In this document: piece by piece, positions 30,732 to 40,140 of the stretch
Numbering within the stretch: the first letter of the stretch is position 1
Layout: each line of letters begins with the position of its first letter
Assembly: GCA_030530205.1 (NCBI GenBank)
Contig: JAUMVK010000015.1
Coordinates: 16,493 to 80,492 of the forward strand
DNA from: RGIG3701 sp030530205
GTDB taxonomy: Bacteria; Planctomycetota; Planctomycetia; Pirellulales; Thermoguttaceae
DNA length: 64,000 bases
Reading direction: 5' to 3'
Position numbers and translations under genes: made by a program
The notes under the pieces: generated by a model
The model's database searches: none
The model's input: the letters and a program-made list of their open reading frames with translations, nothing else
Told to the model about the DNA's origin: nothing

Positions 30732-33104
30732 ATGCCTTTCATGATAAAATATCCTCCTTTTTTTGTCATATTCGTCCTGATTTTGTTGGGCTTGTATTCC
30801 GGTACGTCTTCTGTACTTTGGGCTGAAGATGAGGAACCTGCGGAACAAGCCGCTCAAGCGGACGCTGCCCCTGCAAAAGCGGAATCTGAGGAAACCATTG
30901 CGGAAAAAAAGCCCCTTTCCGAACGGGAAAAAGCAGAGGCCAAAGCATTTGGCGAGAACGAGGTCACCGACATTCATCTGAAAGCAGTCGAAACACTCGA
31001 ACTGGCTCCCGAACAATCGAAAGCCGCACACGAGATTTCCGCAAAGTACATTCAGGCGTTCTGTGAAACAGTTCAGAAACGTGCCAAATTCAAGTTCCTG
31101 AAACAGGAAAACCTTTTCCTGAACGAAGCCGCTGGGGATAACGGGGCTTTTACTTCTCTCCTGAAGCAGCTCGGCGCCATGAAAGAAGCGGACATGGAAA
31201 AGTACATTCCGGAAATTACAAAAATTATGGAGGAAGGAACCGCTCCTGCTGTGGAAAATCTGCAAGGGATCCAGGACGGCCTGACGAGAGAAACACACCG
31301 AAGCCTCGAAACCTGGCAGACTTTGCATCAAACGCTTGTGGAACGCGAGTATTTGCAGTTTGAACTGAAATCCAACCGCCACATTGTGACTCAAATCGCT
31401 TCCATGTTCAGCATGGACAAACGCTGGTTCTGGCTTCTGGGCGTTTTCGCGTTTGGAGCGCTGGTAGTCACGGCCTGGCATGACCGCCGTCACGAAATCC
31501 GCCGCTGGCTCAATGGCGGTCGTGCCCGACAGATGCGGCTTGCACAGATTTTGACGGTCTGCTTTATCGGGATGGTAACTTTGACGCTCGTTTCTTTCCT
31601 CATGGGAGAAACCATTTACCGCGCCATGCTTGATTTGACGTTCCGCACGACGGCTCCCCATGCAGTTTACTCGAACCTGGCAAGTGATCTTGAAAAAGAA
31701 TCCAAAGGGTTGGATGTCCGTATTCAAAAAGAAGTAAAGGACCTCAAATCCGCTCGCGGTAACTGGCAGAAAATGGCGGTTAAAAAGATCAGCGATTCCA
31801 GCAAGTTTGTAGGAGCCTGGCAAAGCTGGCGGAACAGCGTGGAGGAAATCGTCGTTCAAAGCCTTCTCCTTCAGGAAATTAACGGCAAAATCAACGAAGA
31901 CAGCAAAAAACTCCTTGAAATCGACCGGGAAATGGCTGCCCTGACTGGTGACACGCTTTTCTTCCTCCGGGTCAAACACCTTGTGCGCTTTATGCTGGGC
32001 AGTATGTTGGCCATCGTGACGTTCCTCGGAATTGCCGTTTTTTGGAGTGAGGTACATGCTCGCCTGCGCAGGACGCAAAACACCTGCCCACACTGTCTTT
32101 CCGTCAACACCCTGGAACCGTGCGACGAAAACGGCCTCCAGATGCCGAGCAATTCCATCAAATCGAAAAACGTCCTGTGTACGAAAGTGGTTCAGGAAAA
32201 TCCTTACGAAATCTGTGGCTACCGATTCCCCCGTGAGCTTGCTTCACTCACGAAACTATCCTTCCCGACCCTGGGAATTCCGCAGGTTGGCAAAACACAC
32301 TGGCTCACGATGCTTTACTGGGAAATCGCGAACCGGTATTACCCCAAACTCGGTTTTTCATGTGTAACGTCGAGTGTCACGGAGGAAATGGACCGCCGTG
32401 TGGATGAAATCATGAACTACCGAATCGGAACCGCAGCGACCCAGCGTGACAATATTCCGCTTCCACTCGTTCTGCGGTACAAAGACAAAGATCCGCTTGG
32501 CAGAACAGAGATCCTGGCCGACATTTTCGACTATTCCGGCGAAATTACAACCGATGCGCCAAGCGACGACTACCGCCGGGAGCGTGCGCTGAAGAGCGAA
32601 GGTTTTCTTTTCTTCCTGGATCCAACGTACCCATGGGTTCCGCAGGCTGAGGCGCTAAAACGATTCCGTAAGGACCTGAAATCCATAAAAGGCTTGCGCA
32701 AAAACGAGTCGCTTCGTCTTCCCATCGCGGTCTGTATGACCAAAATCGACCTTTTGCCGCTCGTGAAGTCCTTGGGTGCGGATGCGGAAAAAGAAGCGAT
32801 CCACTTTTACGAAGAACTTGGGAAAATCGACCCGACGGGGATCGCGATGAACAAAGACGTGATCAACCGGCGAAGCGAACTGACCGACGAATTGCGCAAA
32901 AAGATTTGGCCCGATTGGGATATGGAATCTCAAATCAATGACCTGTTCGGCGGCCGATATAAATTTTTCCCGCTGACCCCGGTCGGGCTGGACGGCGTTG
33001 GCGAGGCGGACCTTCGTTTGCGTACCATCGCCCCGTTCGGTTTGGTCGAACCCCTCGCGTGGCTGCTCGAAATGAGCGGTTACCCGACACTCGACGCAAA
33101 ATAA
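30732..33104 (+). CDS. Membrane-anchored TRAFAC-type P-loop GTPase with cysteine-rich knuckle
   Basis: 790 residues. An N-terminal hydrophobic segment (about 8-30) is followed by a charged helical stretch. Membrane helices lie at about 231-250 (WFWLLGVFAFGALVVTAW), 273-293 and 420-440. A CPHC...C...C set (about 450-495) suggests a zinc knuckle. The GTPase domain has the P-loop GIPQVGKT (about 514-521), a DIFDYSGE switch region (the D-x-x-G equivalent) and CMTKID (about 669-674) as the base-recognition TKxD. FLFFLDPTYP and YKFFPLTPVG also fit the DO-GTPase/TRAFAC-like group. It opens the six-gene block with kinase, GAP1 and vWA genes, the expected context. The Shine-Dalgarno is weak. Confidence 0.78.
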   Translation: MPFMIKYPPFFVIFVLILLGLYSGTSSVLWAEDEEPAEQAAQADAAPAKAESEETIAEKKPLSEREKAEAKAFGENEVTDIHLKAVETLELAPEQSKAAHEISAKYIQAFCETVQKRAKFKFLKQENLFLNEAAGDNGAFTSLLKQLGAMKEADMEKYIPEITKIMEEGTAPAVENLQGIQDGLTRETHRSLETWQTLHQTLVEREYLQFELKSNRHIVTQIASMFSMDKRWFWLLGVFAFGALVVTAWHDRRHEIRRWLNGGRARQMRLAQILTVCFIGMVTLTLVSFLMGETIYRAMLDLTFRTTAPHAVYSNLASDLEKESKGLDVRIQKEVKDLKSARGNWQKMAVKKISDSSKFVGAWQSWRNSVEEIVVQSLLLQEINGKINEDSKKLLEIDREMAALTGDTLFFLRVKHLVRFMLGSMLAIVTFLGIAVFWSEVHARLRRTQNTCPHCLSVNTLEPCDENGLQMPSNSIKSKNVLCTKVVQENPYEICGYRFPRELASLTKLSFPTLGIPQVGKTHWLTMLYWEIANRYYPKLGFSCVTSSVTEEMDRRVDEIMNYRIGTAATQRDNIPLPLVLRYKDKDPLGRTEILADIFDYSGEITTDAPSDDYRRERALKSEGFLFFLDPTYPWVPQAEALKRFRKDLKSIKGLRKNESLRLPIAVCMTKIDLLPLVKSLGADAEKEAIHFYEELGKIDPTGIAMNKDVINRRSELTDELRKKIWPDWDMESQINDLFGGRYKFFPLTPVGLDGVGEADLRLRTIAPFGLVEPLAWLLEMSGYPTLDAK

Positions 33105-33109
33105 ATTTA

Positions 33110-33221
33110 CGAATTATGAATTACTAATAATGAATTATGAATTTTAGAAACTCTTAAGGTTTCACGTCATAATACACAATCAAGCCGTAATTCATAATTC
33201 TTAATTCATAATTCATAATTA
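33110..33221. repeat. AT-rich inverted repeat (AATTATGAATT family)
   Basis: The left arm 33110-33144 (GAATTATGAATTACTAATAATG...) is complementary to the right arm 33188-33221 (TAATTCATAATTC...), with about 43 bp between. It lies between the GTPase and kinase genes, and its right arm ends next to the kinase Shine-Dalgarno. Confidence 0.85.
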
Positions 33222-33233
33222 GAAGGATAATTT

Positions 33234-35558
33234 ATGGCTTGGCCGCTTTCCTCCCATTTTAGTACCATGCTTCAAACGCCTCGTGTGGCGTTTAAGGACC
33301 CGGTTTTTAAAAACGCCCAGATTTTGCGGAACGCGCAAGGGCAGCCGAAACCGTGGGCGGGAGCTTTTGCGGTCGTTTATAAAGCAACGCTCGAAAATGG
33401 GGAAAATCGGGCAGTACGTGTTTTTTCGTCCGAGTCCTCCGAACGCCGCGAGCGGTATGAAATCATAAGCCAGTATTTGCAGGATCACCCTGTCAAATGC
33501 CTCGTCAATTTTGAGTACCGGGATAATGCCATACGTTCTACAGATGGAAGGTGGTATCCGCTCGTCATTATGGATTGGGTGGAAGGGCACACTCTCTTCC
33601 AGTGGGTCGATGGTCAGGCCCGAGCCGGAAACGCCAAAGCGATCCGCCTCGCAGCCGATGTCTGGGCGAAAATCGTTGCGGAGATGGAAGATGCCCAGAT
33701 CGCTCATGGCGATTACCAGCAGGCAAATATCCTGGTTACGGCTGAAGGCCAGATGAAATTGGTCGATTACGACTGCATGTGTGTCCCGGCTCTGGTCGGA
33801 AGGCGAAATCTGGAAATTGGTGTGGAGCCATACCAGCATCCGGACCGGAACGGCGACACGCCTCTTTCACTGACACTGGACCGTTTTTCAGCCCTAATGA
33901 TCTACCTCTCGCTGCGCGCGTTGGCGGCAGATGTTTCGCTCTGGCAGAAATACGTCATTCAAACGTCCTACGACAAAATGATGTTCCGCAAGGAAGATAT
34001 TATGGCCTCGCAGGACAGCGAGTTGATCGCTGATTTGCGTCAGTCGCCGGACGAGGATGTTCGTGAACTGACAGAAATTTTGCTTCGTCAGGCCTTGGGC
34101 CCCATGGACGAAGTTCCCTCTCTGGCATTACTCATCAGCCCGATCCGCCGCGCGATGCCCTACCTTCAGTCACAGCAATGGGCGGAGGCTGTTGATGTCC
34201 TGAAAAAGCTGCAACTGAACGAAATCCCGACCGAAGTGAAATCCCTCGTGGAGAAGGCGTACGAGGAAGCGTGGAAAGCCAAATCTCTTGAGGATTTCCA
34301 AAACATACACTGGGAAGTCAACGAAAAGTGTGACCGTATGATCGCACGTGTTTGCAATGACAAATTCCTCAAGACGTTTCCAATGCCACCGGACACTCAG
34401 GAAAAGGTACTCGCTGCACGAGAACGAATCCTTACAGTGGACCGGCTCTACAGGATGATGCGTCTGGCAAAGCAGAATTTGGCCCTTTCAGGCGAACGCT
34501 CCATCGCGGCTCAAGGCGCTCTTTTACCGCCGGATTACGAGTACGCTGGCCGTGCACGGGTCCTTCAGGCTCAGAAAGTTATGGCGATCATGGACCCCTT
34601 CCTGGAAAAACTCAACCAGCCGCACCAGAACGAAATCGAAATCGCGGAAGCGTGGGGAAATGTCCGTAAAAATAAACTTCAGGGCCTTCTGAAAGACGAA
34701 CAGCGAATTCGCGCGGAACTGGCGGTTATGCGCGCTCCAAGAATTAAAATCCTCGAGAGTTTCCGCAAAAACACTCCACTGGACCAGTTGGACCAGAAGA
34801 TACTTTCCCTTTGGGATGTTAAACTTTTTGAAGGCTGCGAGCAGGTCCGAAAGTACGAGCGTTTATACAACATCGCGCTCCGCCGTCGGGTCAAACTGGA
34901 AATGCTCACGGAAGCATTGGAAGCCAACCTGCCTGAAGAGGTTGCGGCCATTTTAAAGGACCCGCTTTTGGCGCACTACCCACTTCCGGGACCTTTGGCG
35001 ACGAAAGTAAAAATTCGTCAGGAGCAGTGGACACACTCCGAAGGGATGATCGGCGCAATGGACGCCAATGATGCGAAACTCTTCATTGAGGCTTTCGACG
35101 CAAACGCACTCATAAAGGACCCGGAAATTTACCAGGAGATCTTCCCTCAGATGATCCCGTGGATCGAAGGGCAGATCCTGCCGCTCGAAACTAACGGTCT
35201 GCGACCCGTTTTCGGGCGCGCAAGCATCCTGAATGAAGAAGATGGAACCGTTTCGATCCGTTGGACCTGGATGCATCCCCGTTTTGGGAACGCGTGCGTT
35301 CTGGGCGTTTCCGGCGGTAAGATTTTAGACACGGACCGGCCAGAAGACGTCTCGCTCGTTTTCAACGCGGAGATCACGCGTTCCCAATGGGAAAAAAGCG
35401 GTAGTTTCTTCACGCTGACTCCTGACCCGGCCTGGAATGGCATGAAAGTCATCGTTTGGGGTGTGATCGAGACTGGATTCCAGCGTTTTTATACCCAACC
35501 GCTGATTCTCGGTAACCTGGACATTAAAAAGAAATCGTGGTTTAAGTGGAAGAAATGA
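33234..35558 (+). CDS. Protein-kinase-like protein of a GTPase/vWA system
   Basis: 774 residues, AGAAGGA upstream. Residues 40-260 form a protein-kinase fold: a short Gly-loop region (WAGAFAVVYKA), Arg62 in AVRVF where the VAIK Lys would be, the hinge MDWVEGHTL, the catalytic loop HGDYQQANILV (H158, D160, N165) and DYD (178-180) in place of DFG. The HGD...N and VDYD pattern with YQHPDR and DRFSALMIYLSLRAL matches kinases I associate with vWA/GAP1 gene neighbourhoods. The Lys-to-Arg change may be normal there, so activity is unclear. Residues 280-640 are helical; the last 130 are beta-rich. The stop overlaps the next start (ATGA), implying coupled translation. Confidence 0.82.
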   Translation: MAWPLSSHFSTMLQTPRVAFKDPVFKNAQILRNAQGQPKPWAGAFAVVYKATLENGENRAVRVFSSESSERRERYEIISQYLQDHPVKCLVNFEYRDNAIRSTDGRWYPLVIMDWVEGHTLFQWVDGQARAGNAKAIRLAADVWAKIVAEMEDAQIAHGDYQQANILVTAEGQMKLVDYDCMCVPALVGRRNLEIGVEPYQHPDRNGDTPLSLTLDRFSALMIYLSLRALAADVSLWQKYVIQTSYDKMMFRKEDIMASQDSELIADLRQSPDEDVRELTEILLRQALGPMDEVPSLALLISPIRRAMPYLQSQQWAEAVDVLKKLQLNEIPTEVKSLVEKAYEEAWKAKSLEDFQNIHWEVNEKCDRMIARVCNDKFLKTFPMPPDTQEKVLAARERILTVDRLYRMMRLAKQNLALSGERSIAAQGALLPPDYEYAGRARVLQAQKVMAIMDPFLEKLNQPHQNEIEIAEAWGNVRKNKLQGLLKDEQRIRAELAVMRAPRIKILESFRKNTPLDQLDQKILSLWDVKLFEGCEQVRKYERLYNIALRRRVKLEMLTEALEANLPEEVAAILKDPLLAHYPLPGPLATKVKIRQEQWTHSEGMIGAMDANDAKLFIEAFDANALIKDPEIYQEIFPQMIPWIEGQILPLETNGLRPVFGRASILNEEDGTVSIRWTWMHPRFGNACVLGVSGGKILDTDRPEDVSLVFNAEITRSQWEKSGSFFTLTPDPAWNGMKVIVWGVIETGFQRFYTQPLILGNLDIKKKSWFKWKK

Positions 35559-38500
35559 TTCACCAGTTTTACTTTACGCACTGCACGTACGCTTCCTCCG
35601 CGCTGGAACGGAAATCAGGCGAAGTGGGACCGCATCCGCTTGGCTACAGCGTTCGAGCCGCCTCGGTTCAGGGACCGGCTCTGCGAGAGATTTTCCGCCG
35701 TCTGGAACATTACGTTTACTACTACCTTCCGACCGATACACCGGCCCAGGAAAAAGAATCCTGTACGGACGTAAATTCCCCCAAACGCCTCGTTTTTCTC
35801 CCGGAAACGGATTTCGGACCAGTCCTGATGCGGCTTGCGTATCGTCCTAAAGACACTGCAGGGCGAATTGGTTCCTACTTCTGTCACGTACTGGCTGGTG
35901 ATGATAAAAAGCTGGAGAAATTCACCTCCTCAGTAACCAAATCCGGAACCGCTCCGATTCCGCCCACACCACCCGTATCCTCCGCACCATCCCTTCCTCC
36001 GATTCAGCCGTCCACCCCTGCGCAGCAGACTACACCTTCCACGTTAACAGCCCACACAGCCCTCCAGCTCTGGGACGCGCCAGAATGGGTAAGCAAGGAC
36101 GAGGAATGGTTTCCGCACGACATTCACCCCTTTGACTCTCTTCAGGATGTTCTGCGGAACAGTTCGCCGGCCATCGATGATCGCGTTTTGGCCTCTTTCC
36201 TGACCACGGAGTCAGGTGGGACTTTCTATGACCCGAAAAACGTCATTCCGGAACGCTGGCGTAAAATGCTCCTCACGGAACGTCAGCAGATATTTAAAAC
36301 CATCCTTTACGGCTTCCTTTTGACGCGTGACAAACCGGGGGAAAACCTCTTGCTCGTCGTGGAACCTTCCATGGCCGCTCTCCTTTTTTACGGGATCGGC
36401 CAGTTCTTCCCGCCTGCACTTTCACGTACACAAAGTTTTTCAACCTACGAGCCGCTTCCGGATCGCTTGATCACGAAACTCGCCGCTACAACATTTCGCA
36501 CTCCGGAACAGAGCGACCTGAATGACGCTTTGTACCAGGGTCGCTCCTTTGTACTGAATACGTGGAACGGTCGAACCTCCAATTTTGACGCGGCAGGACT
36601 GACGACTTCGTACATTTCACACATCTGGAAGCAGTTCCTGGCGGGGAGCCTGACTCAGGTCAAAACCTTCTGTTCGACGTTCAATTCCGTCGGGATCACG
36701 ACGATGAACGATCTGAAGGCCCTGATGGACGTGGAAAATATTTACCACCAAATCATGCTGGACGACGAATCGTCCATTACGCGCAGGAAGCCGGTTCCGG
36801 AGAAACTTTCCAGTCTTCCGCTCTCGTCAAGCCGTACGGCCGTAACGCTCCTGAAGCGACGTATTGCGGACGGTCTGACCAAAATCATGGCTCAGCCGCT
36901 CCCCGAGGCGGAAAAAGCCCTGAAAAACATCGTCGGGACACCCGGTCAACTCCTTTTGCTCGAGCTTCTGGGAACAGGCGGGAATATTCCGAATGTCCAG
37001 AATGCAGTTCAATTCCTGACGGACAGTCTGCCGATGGAATTCCTCGCCAAGTGGCTCAAATCTTCACAGGCCAGCGACGAGTATAAAGGAAAACTCCTCG
37101 AAAAGTGGTTCCTTCAGCTCCGTACCATGCCAAAGGACTGTGAGTTTCTCTGGAAAATTTCGGTCGAATCGCTAAGAAACCAGAACGTTCCTGGCCAAAA
37201 GCCGCCAATCCCGAACGCGAACATTCTGCCGGAAACGCTCATTCGGCTTCCGCATGATGTTCTTTGGGACGCATTCAACAGCGCTCCAGTCGTGCCGTTC
37301 CAGAAAGAAATGGTCATGGCCTACACTTTGGGTGTTTCCCGGCTGGTCGAACGTGAAGGGGCGCTCAGTGAGTCTGTAATGGCCATCCGAAAAAGGTTGG
37401 ACCATTTCATTCAAAATGTCCCGGAATCCCTTTTCGGCCAGATTTACCGAGAGTTTGGGAACTGGTTTTTCCTGAACTACCCCGGCGACTCACTTTTCCT
37501 GGGTGAAAAATTCGCGAAACTGGAAGAAACCATTTTCCTTAAACCTGCTGAAATCTGCGGGAAACTCGACATTTTATTCGACATCCAAGACATTTTGCCC
37601 GAAAGAGTACTTCCGCGAATCAAACGCTGGCGTACCCTGCAGAAATCCGCTCAGGCAGTCGTAAATTTTCAGGCTCAGCCCGGCAAAAAGTTCCAGTTTC
37701 GTGTTCTGGATCAAGCGTGTGAGGCACTGGCTCAGGCGACGTACGAGGTTTTCGACGACGTGCGTTTCCTGGCGGCTTGTGGGGGTCCTGCAGCCGATAA
37801 ATTCGCTAAAATCTCCGGAATTAATAACGCACAGCGCAATCGGCTCGTCGAGCAGGAACTCGCTATTTTACCGCAGTTGTTCCGCCAGTGGTACAACGTG
37901 GAATTCCTTCCTCCCAGGAACAAATCCCACGAACTGCTTCAGAAAAAACTGAAATTTTACCTTCAGACGAAAGAGTGGAAATCCGGCGGTATTTCCGCTT
38001 TGGGAGGTAAAATCTGGATACTGGCGATTGTTGCCGGAGCCGCCATTGGCCTTTTGGCCGCGCTGCTCTTCTTCACTCTGTTTTCCGGCAAATCAGCGGG
38101 GCCGTCAATAAACGACACGCCATTGACACAAGTCACATCGGATGAAAATGATGATCCGAATACTGAAAACACCAAAACTTCCACCGCTCCAAAAGAGAAA
38201 AAAAAGAAAACCTCAACGGTCAGTTCGTCTAAAGTAAAGAACGGATCAGCCGACGAAAAAACGGAAACCGAACCTCAGGAAACTGTTTACCTGCCGGAAA
38301 CCGACGACGAAACGGCCCAGCTTGCCGGTGCCGAGGATCCCGGAGTGGGTACAAATCCTGAAGATAATACGGAGTCCGAAGAAAACGATTCCTATGATCT
38401 GGAAGCGCTGGAAAAGCCAATTTCCGGAAAATCGTTCCAGCCGACAGACGTGGCGGAACTCGAAAAATGGGACAAAAAGCTGAATGAAGACGGTTTTTGC

Positions 38501-40093
38501 CGTTTCACAAAACTGGAACTTGCATCGTTCCAATCGTCCAAAATGAACCCTGATTACACGGCTCTTAAAACCCGCGAGCCAATAAATCGCTGGTTTATAA
38601 ATGAGCCGCAAGTTTCCGGGCTGAAACTGGAACGTGGTTACATCCTTTTCGAGGGGACCGCGTACCCGTTTGGTGAAGCCAACTGTGTCACCGCCCCGGT
38701 CCCGATGGAAATGGAACCCGCCGCCGATTCCGAAACCAAATCTGAGCAGTCGGTCACTCCGCCGAAGGCCGGGAAAAACGTTTTGACCGCAGAAAAGGCT
38801 GCCATGACTCACTCGGACGATGAGCCTGGGTTACGTTACAGTGTACCGGACCTCGCAGAAGCGCTGGGAGTGAAGAGGGCTTACGTCGAGCTGGAAGACG
38901 GGCAGCTGACCATTCACATTCAAAAGAAAGAGCAGTCGGATGACGAGATCGACGCGCTCACAGAGGAAGTCAACTCCTTAAAGGCCCAATACTCCCAGCT
39001 ATCCCAATTGATCGAAAGTTGCAAAAATAGCAGTCCCCGAAGCGCCCAACGCAAATCACAATTCAATAGTTTGGCCACTTTAGTTGGAAAAGCCACATTC
39101 AAAGACCAGCCTGAAAAGCAGGACGACCTTTTAACCATCGCCTATCAGAAAAAGGAACGGCTTGGCAAACTTTTGGCACTAAAAAGAAGGAACCTTCCCG
39201 GCAAAGAAAGCGTTTGGACTCCAAACGAGGAAGAAATCATCCGCCGTCTTCAGGGACGTAAATCGAACGATTTCCTCAAACCGGCGGAACGCCCGGAACC
39301 AGTCGAAGTCGCAGCCGTTTTTTCGGGGAATTTTTTCTACAACCTGCCGCTTCCGCAGGGAATTCAGAATTTCCTGAACCAAAACGCAGCAAAAACAAAA
39401 CCCACAGGAGCCGAGGAAAACCTGGATTCCCTTTCAAATCCATCATTGATCCAGGAGGGTACGAAAGAAAAATCCGACGAGATATTTGATTCCGGAGAAA
39501 GTACTGAGGAATTGGCAGATCAGGTTTACAACCGTCTGAAAGAAGGATTCCAGAAATCCTCAAACACACAGGAAAACGATCGGCTTTATGTCCTGGTTCC
39601 TGCTGATACGGAAAAAAACCTGAAAGAGGGTGGAGACATTTTTATCAAAAAATCCCTCTCCAAACTCAAGCAAACTCAAAATTCCATTCATTTCCGGATC
39701 GACGGTCAAAATCTGCCAGCGAACCTGAACATCACCGCGAGAATTCGTGAGATAGTTCCCGGCAGTCTCGAAACCAAAGACCGCGAAATGGGCCCAATTT
39801 CCTCCCAGACGGAACCGATCGTCCTTTCGGATGAATCGGCCTACGTGCTGATTTCCCTCCGGTTTCAAAATGCCTCGGCTGATTTAACTCGGGAAAAAAC
39901 CTTCGTCACTCCGTACTATTTGATCCAATTGAACCAGGGTGAAAACAGTACACCGGCAGGGCACGTCCTTTCGGTTCAGTTCGGGCGGAAATTCCTTGGG
40001 AAATTCGCATCCGAAACTTCGGCTTCCAGGGCTCCTTCTTTGCAGGACCGGCTTCCCACTCCACAGAGAAGCCGAAACCGTAATTCCAGATAA
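35555..40093 (+). CDS. GAP1-type (GTPase-associated protein) giant membrane protein
   Basis: 1512 residues from ATG 35555, which overlaps the kinase stop by 4 bp. The N-terminal 130 residues match the GAP1 N-domain: HQFYFTHCTY, GYSVRAASVQGPALREIF, FGPVLMRLAYRP and GRIGSYFCHVLAG. The next part (about 165-300) has LLLVVEPSMAALLFYGIGQFFPPALSRTQSFSTYEP, matching the GAP1 middle region. A helical segment follows, then one membrane helix (about 818-843, WILAIVAGAAIGLLAALLFF). Residues 850-960 are Ser/Thr/Glu-rich. The remaining C-terminal part mixes coiled coil (IDALTEEVNSLKAQYSQLSQL) and beta segments, including a possible extra domain near 1390-1480. GAP1 proteins are predicted partners of DO-GTPases. 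The membrane span is unusual as far as I know. Confidence 0.78.
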   Translation: MIHQFYFTHCTYASSALERKSGEVGPHPLGYSVRAASVQGPALREIFRRLEHYVYYYLPTDTPAQEKESCTDVNSPKRLVFLPETDFGPVLMRLAYRPKDTAGRIGSYFCHVLAGDDKKLEKFTSSVTKSGTAPIPPTPPVSSAPSLPPIQPSTPAQQTTPSTLTAHTALQLWDAPEWVSKDEEWFPHDIHPFDSLQDVLRNSSPAIDDRVLASFLTTESGGTFYDPKNVIPERWRKMLLTERQQIFKTILYGFLLTRDKPGENLLLVVEPSMAALLFYGIGQFFPPALSRTQSFSTYEPLPDRLITKLAATTFRTPEQSDLNDALYQGRSFVLNTWNGRTSNFDAAGLTTSYISHIWKQFLAGSLTQVKTFCSTFNSVGITTMNDLKALMDVENIYHQIMLDDESSITRRKPVPEKLSSLPLSSSRTAVTLLKRRIADGLTKIMAQPLPEAEKALKNIVGTPGQLLLLELLGTGGNIPNVQNAVQFLTDSLPMEFLAKWLKSSQASDEYKGKLLEKWFLQLRTMPKDCEFLWKISVESLRNQNVPGQKPPIPNANILPETLIRLPHDVLWDAFNSAPVVPFQKEMVMAYTLGVSRLVEREGALSESVMAIRKRLDHFIQNVPESLFGQIYREFGNWFFLNYPGDSLFLGEKFAKLEETIFLKPAEICGKLDILFDIQDILPERVLPRIKRWRTLQKSAQAVVNFQAQPGKKFQFRVLDQACEALAQATYEVFDDVRFLAACGGPAADKFAKISGINNAQRNRLVEQELAILPQLFRQWYNVEFLPPRNKSHELLQKKLKFYLQTKEWKSGGISALGGKIWILAIVAGAAIGLLAALLFFTLFSGKSAGPSINDTPLTQVTSDENDDPNTENTKTSTAPKEKKKKTSTVSSSKVKNGSADEKTETEPQETVYLPETDDETAQLAGAEDPGVGTNPEDNTESEENDSYDLEALEKPISGKSFQPTDVAELEKWDKKLNEDGFCRFTKLELASFQSSKMNPDYTALKTREPINRWFINEPQVSGLKLERGYILFEGTAYPFGEANCVTAPVPMEMEPAADSETKSEQSVTPPKAGKNVLTAEKAAMTHSDDEPGLRYSVPDLAEALGVKRAYVELEDGQLTIHIQKKEQSDDEIDALTEEVNSLKAQYSQLSQLIESCKNSSPRSAQRKSQFNSLATLVGKATFKDQPEKQDDLLTIAYQKKERLGKLLALKRRNLPGKESVWTPNEEEIIRRLQGRKSNDFLKPAERPEPVEVAAVFSGNFFYNLPLPQGIQNFLNQNAAKTKPTGAEENLDSLSNPSLIQEGTKEKSDEIFDSGESTEELADQVYNRLKEGFQKSSNTQENDRLYVLVPADTEKNLKEGGDIFIKKSLSKLKQTQNSIHFRIDGQNLPANLNITARIREIVPGSLETKDREMGPISSQTEPIVLSDESAYVLISLRFQNASADLTREKTFVTPYYLIQLNQGENSTPAGHVLSVQFGRKFLGKFASETSASRAPSLQDRLPTPQRSRNRNSR

Positions 40094-40140
40094 ACAGGAC
40101 AATTTTTCATCATAAATCATCAGATTTATTCATATAAGCC

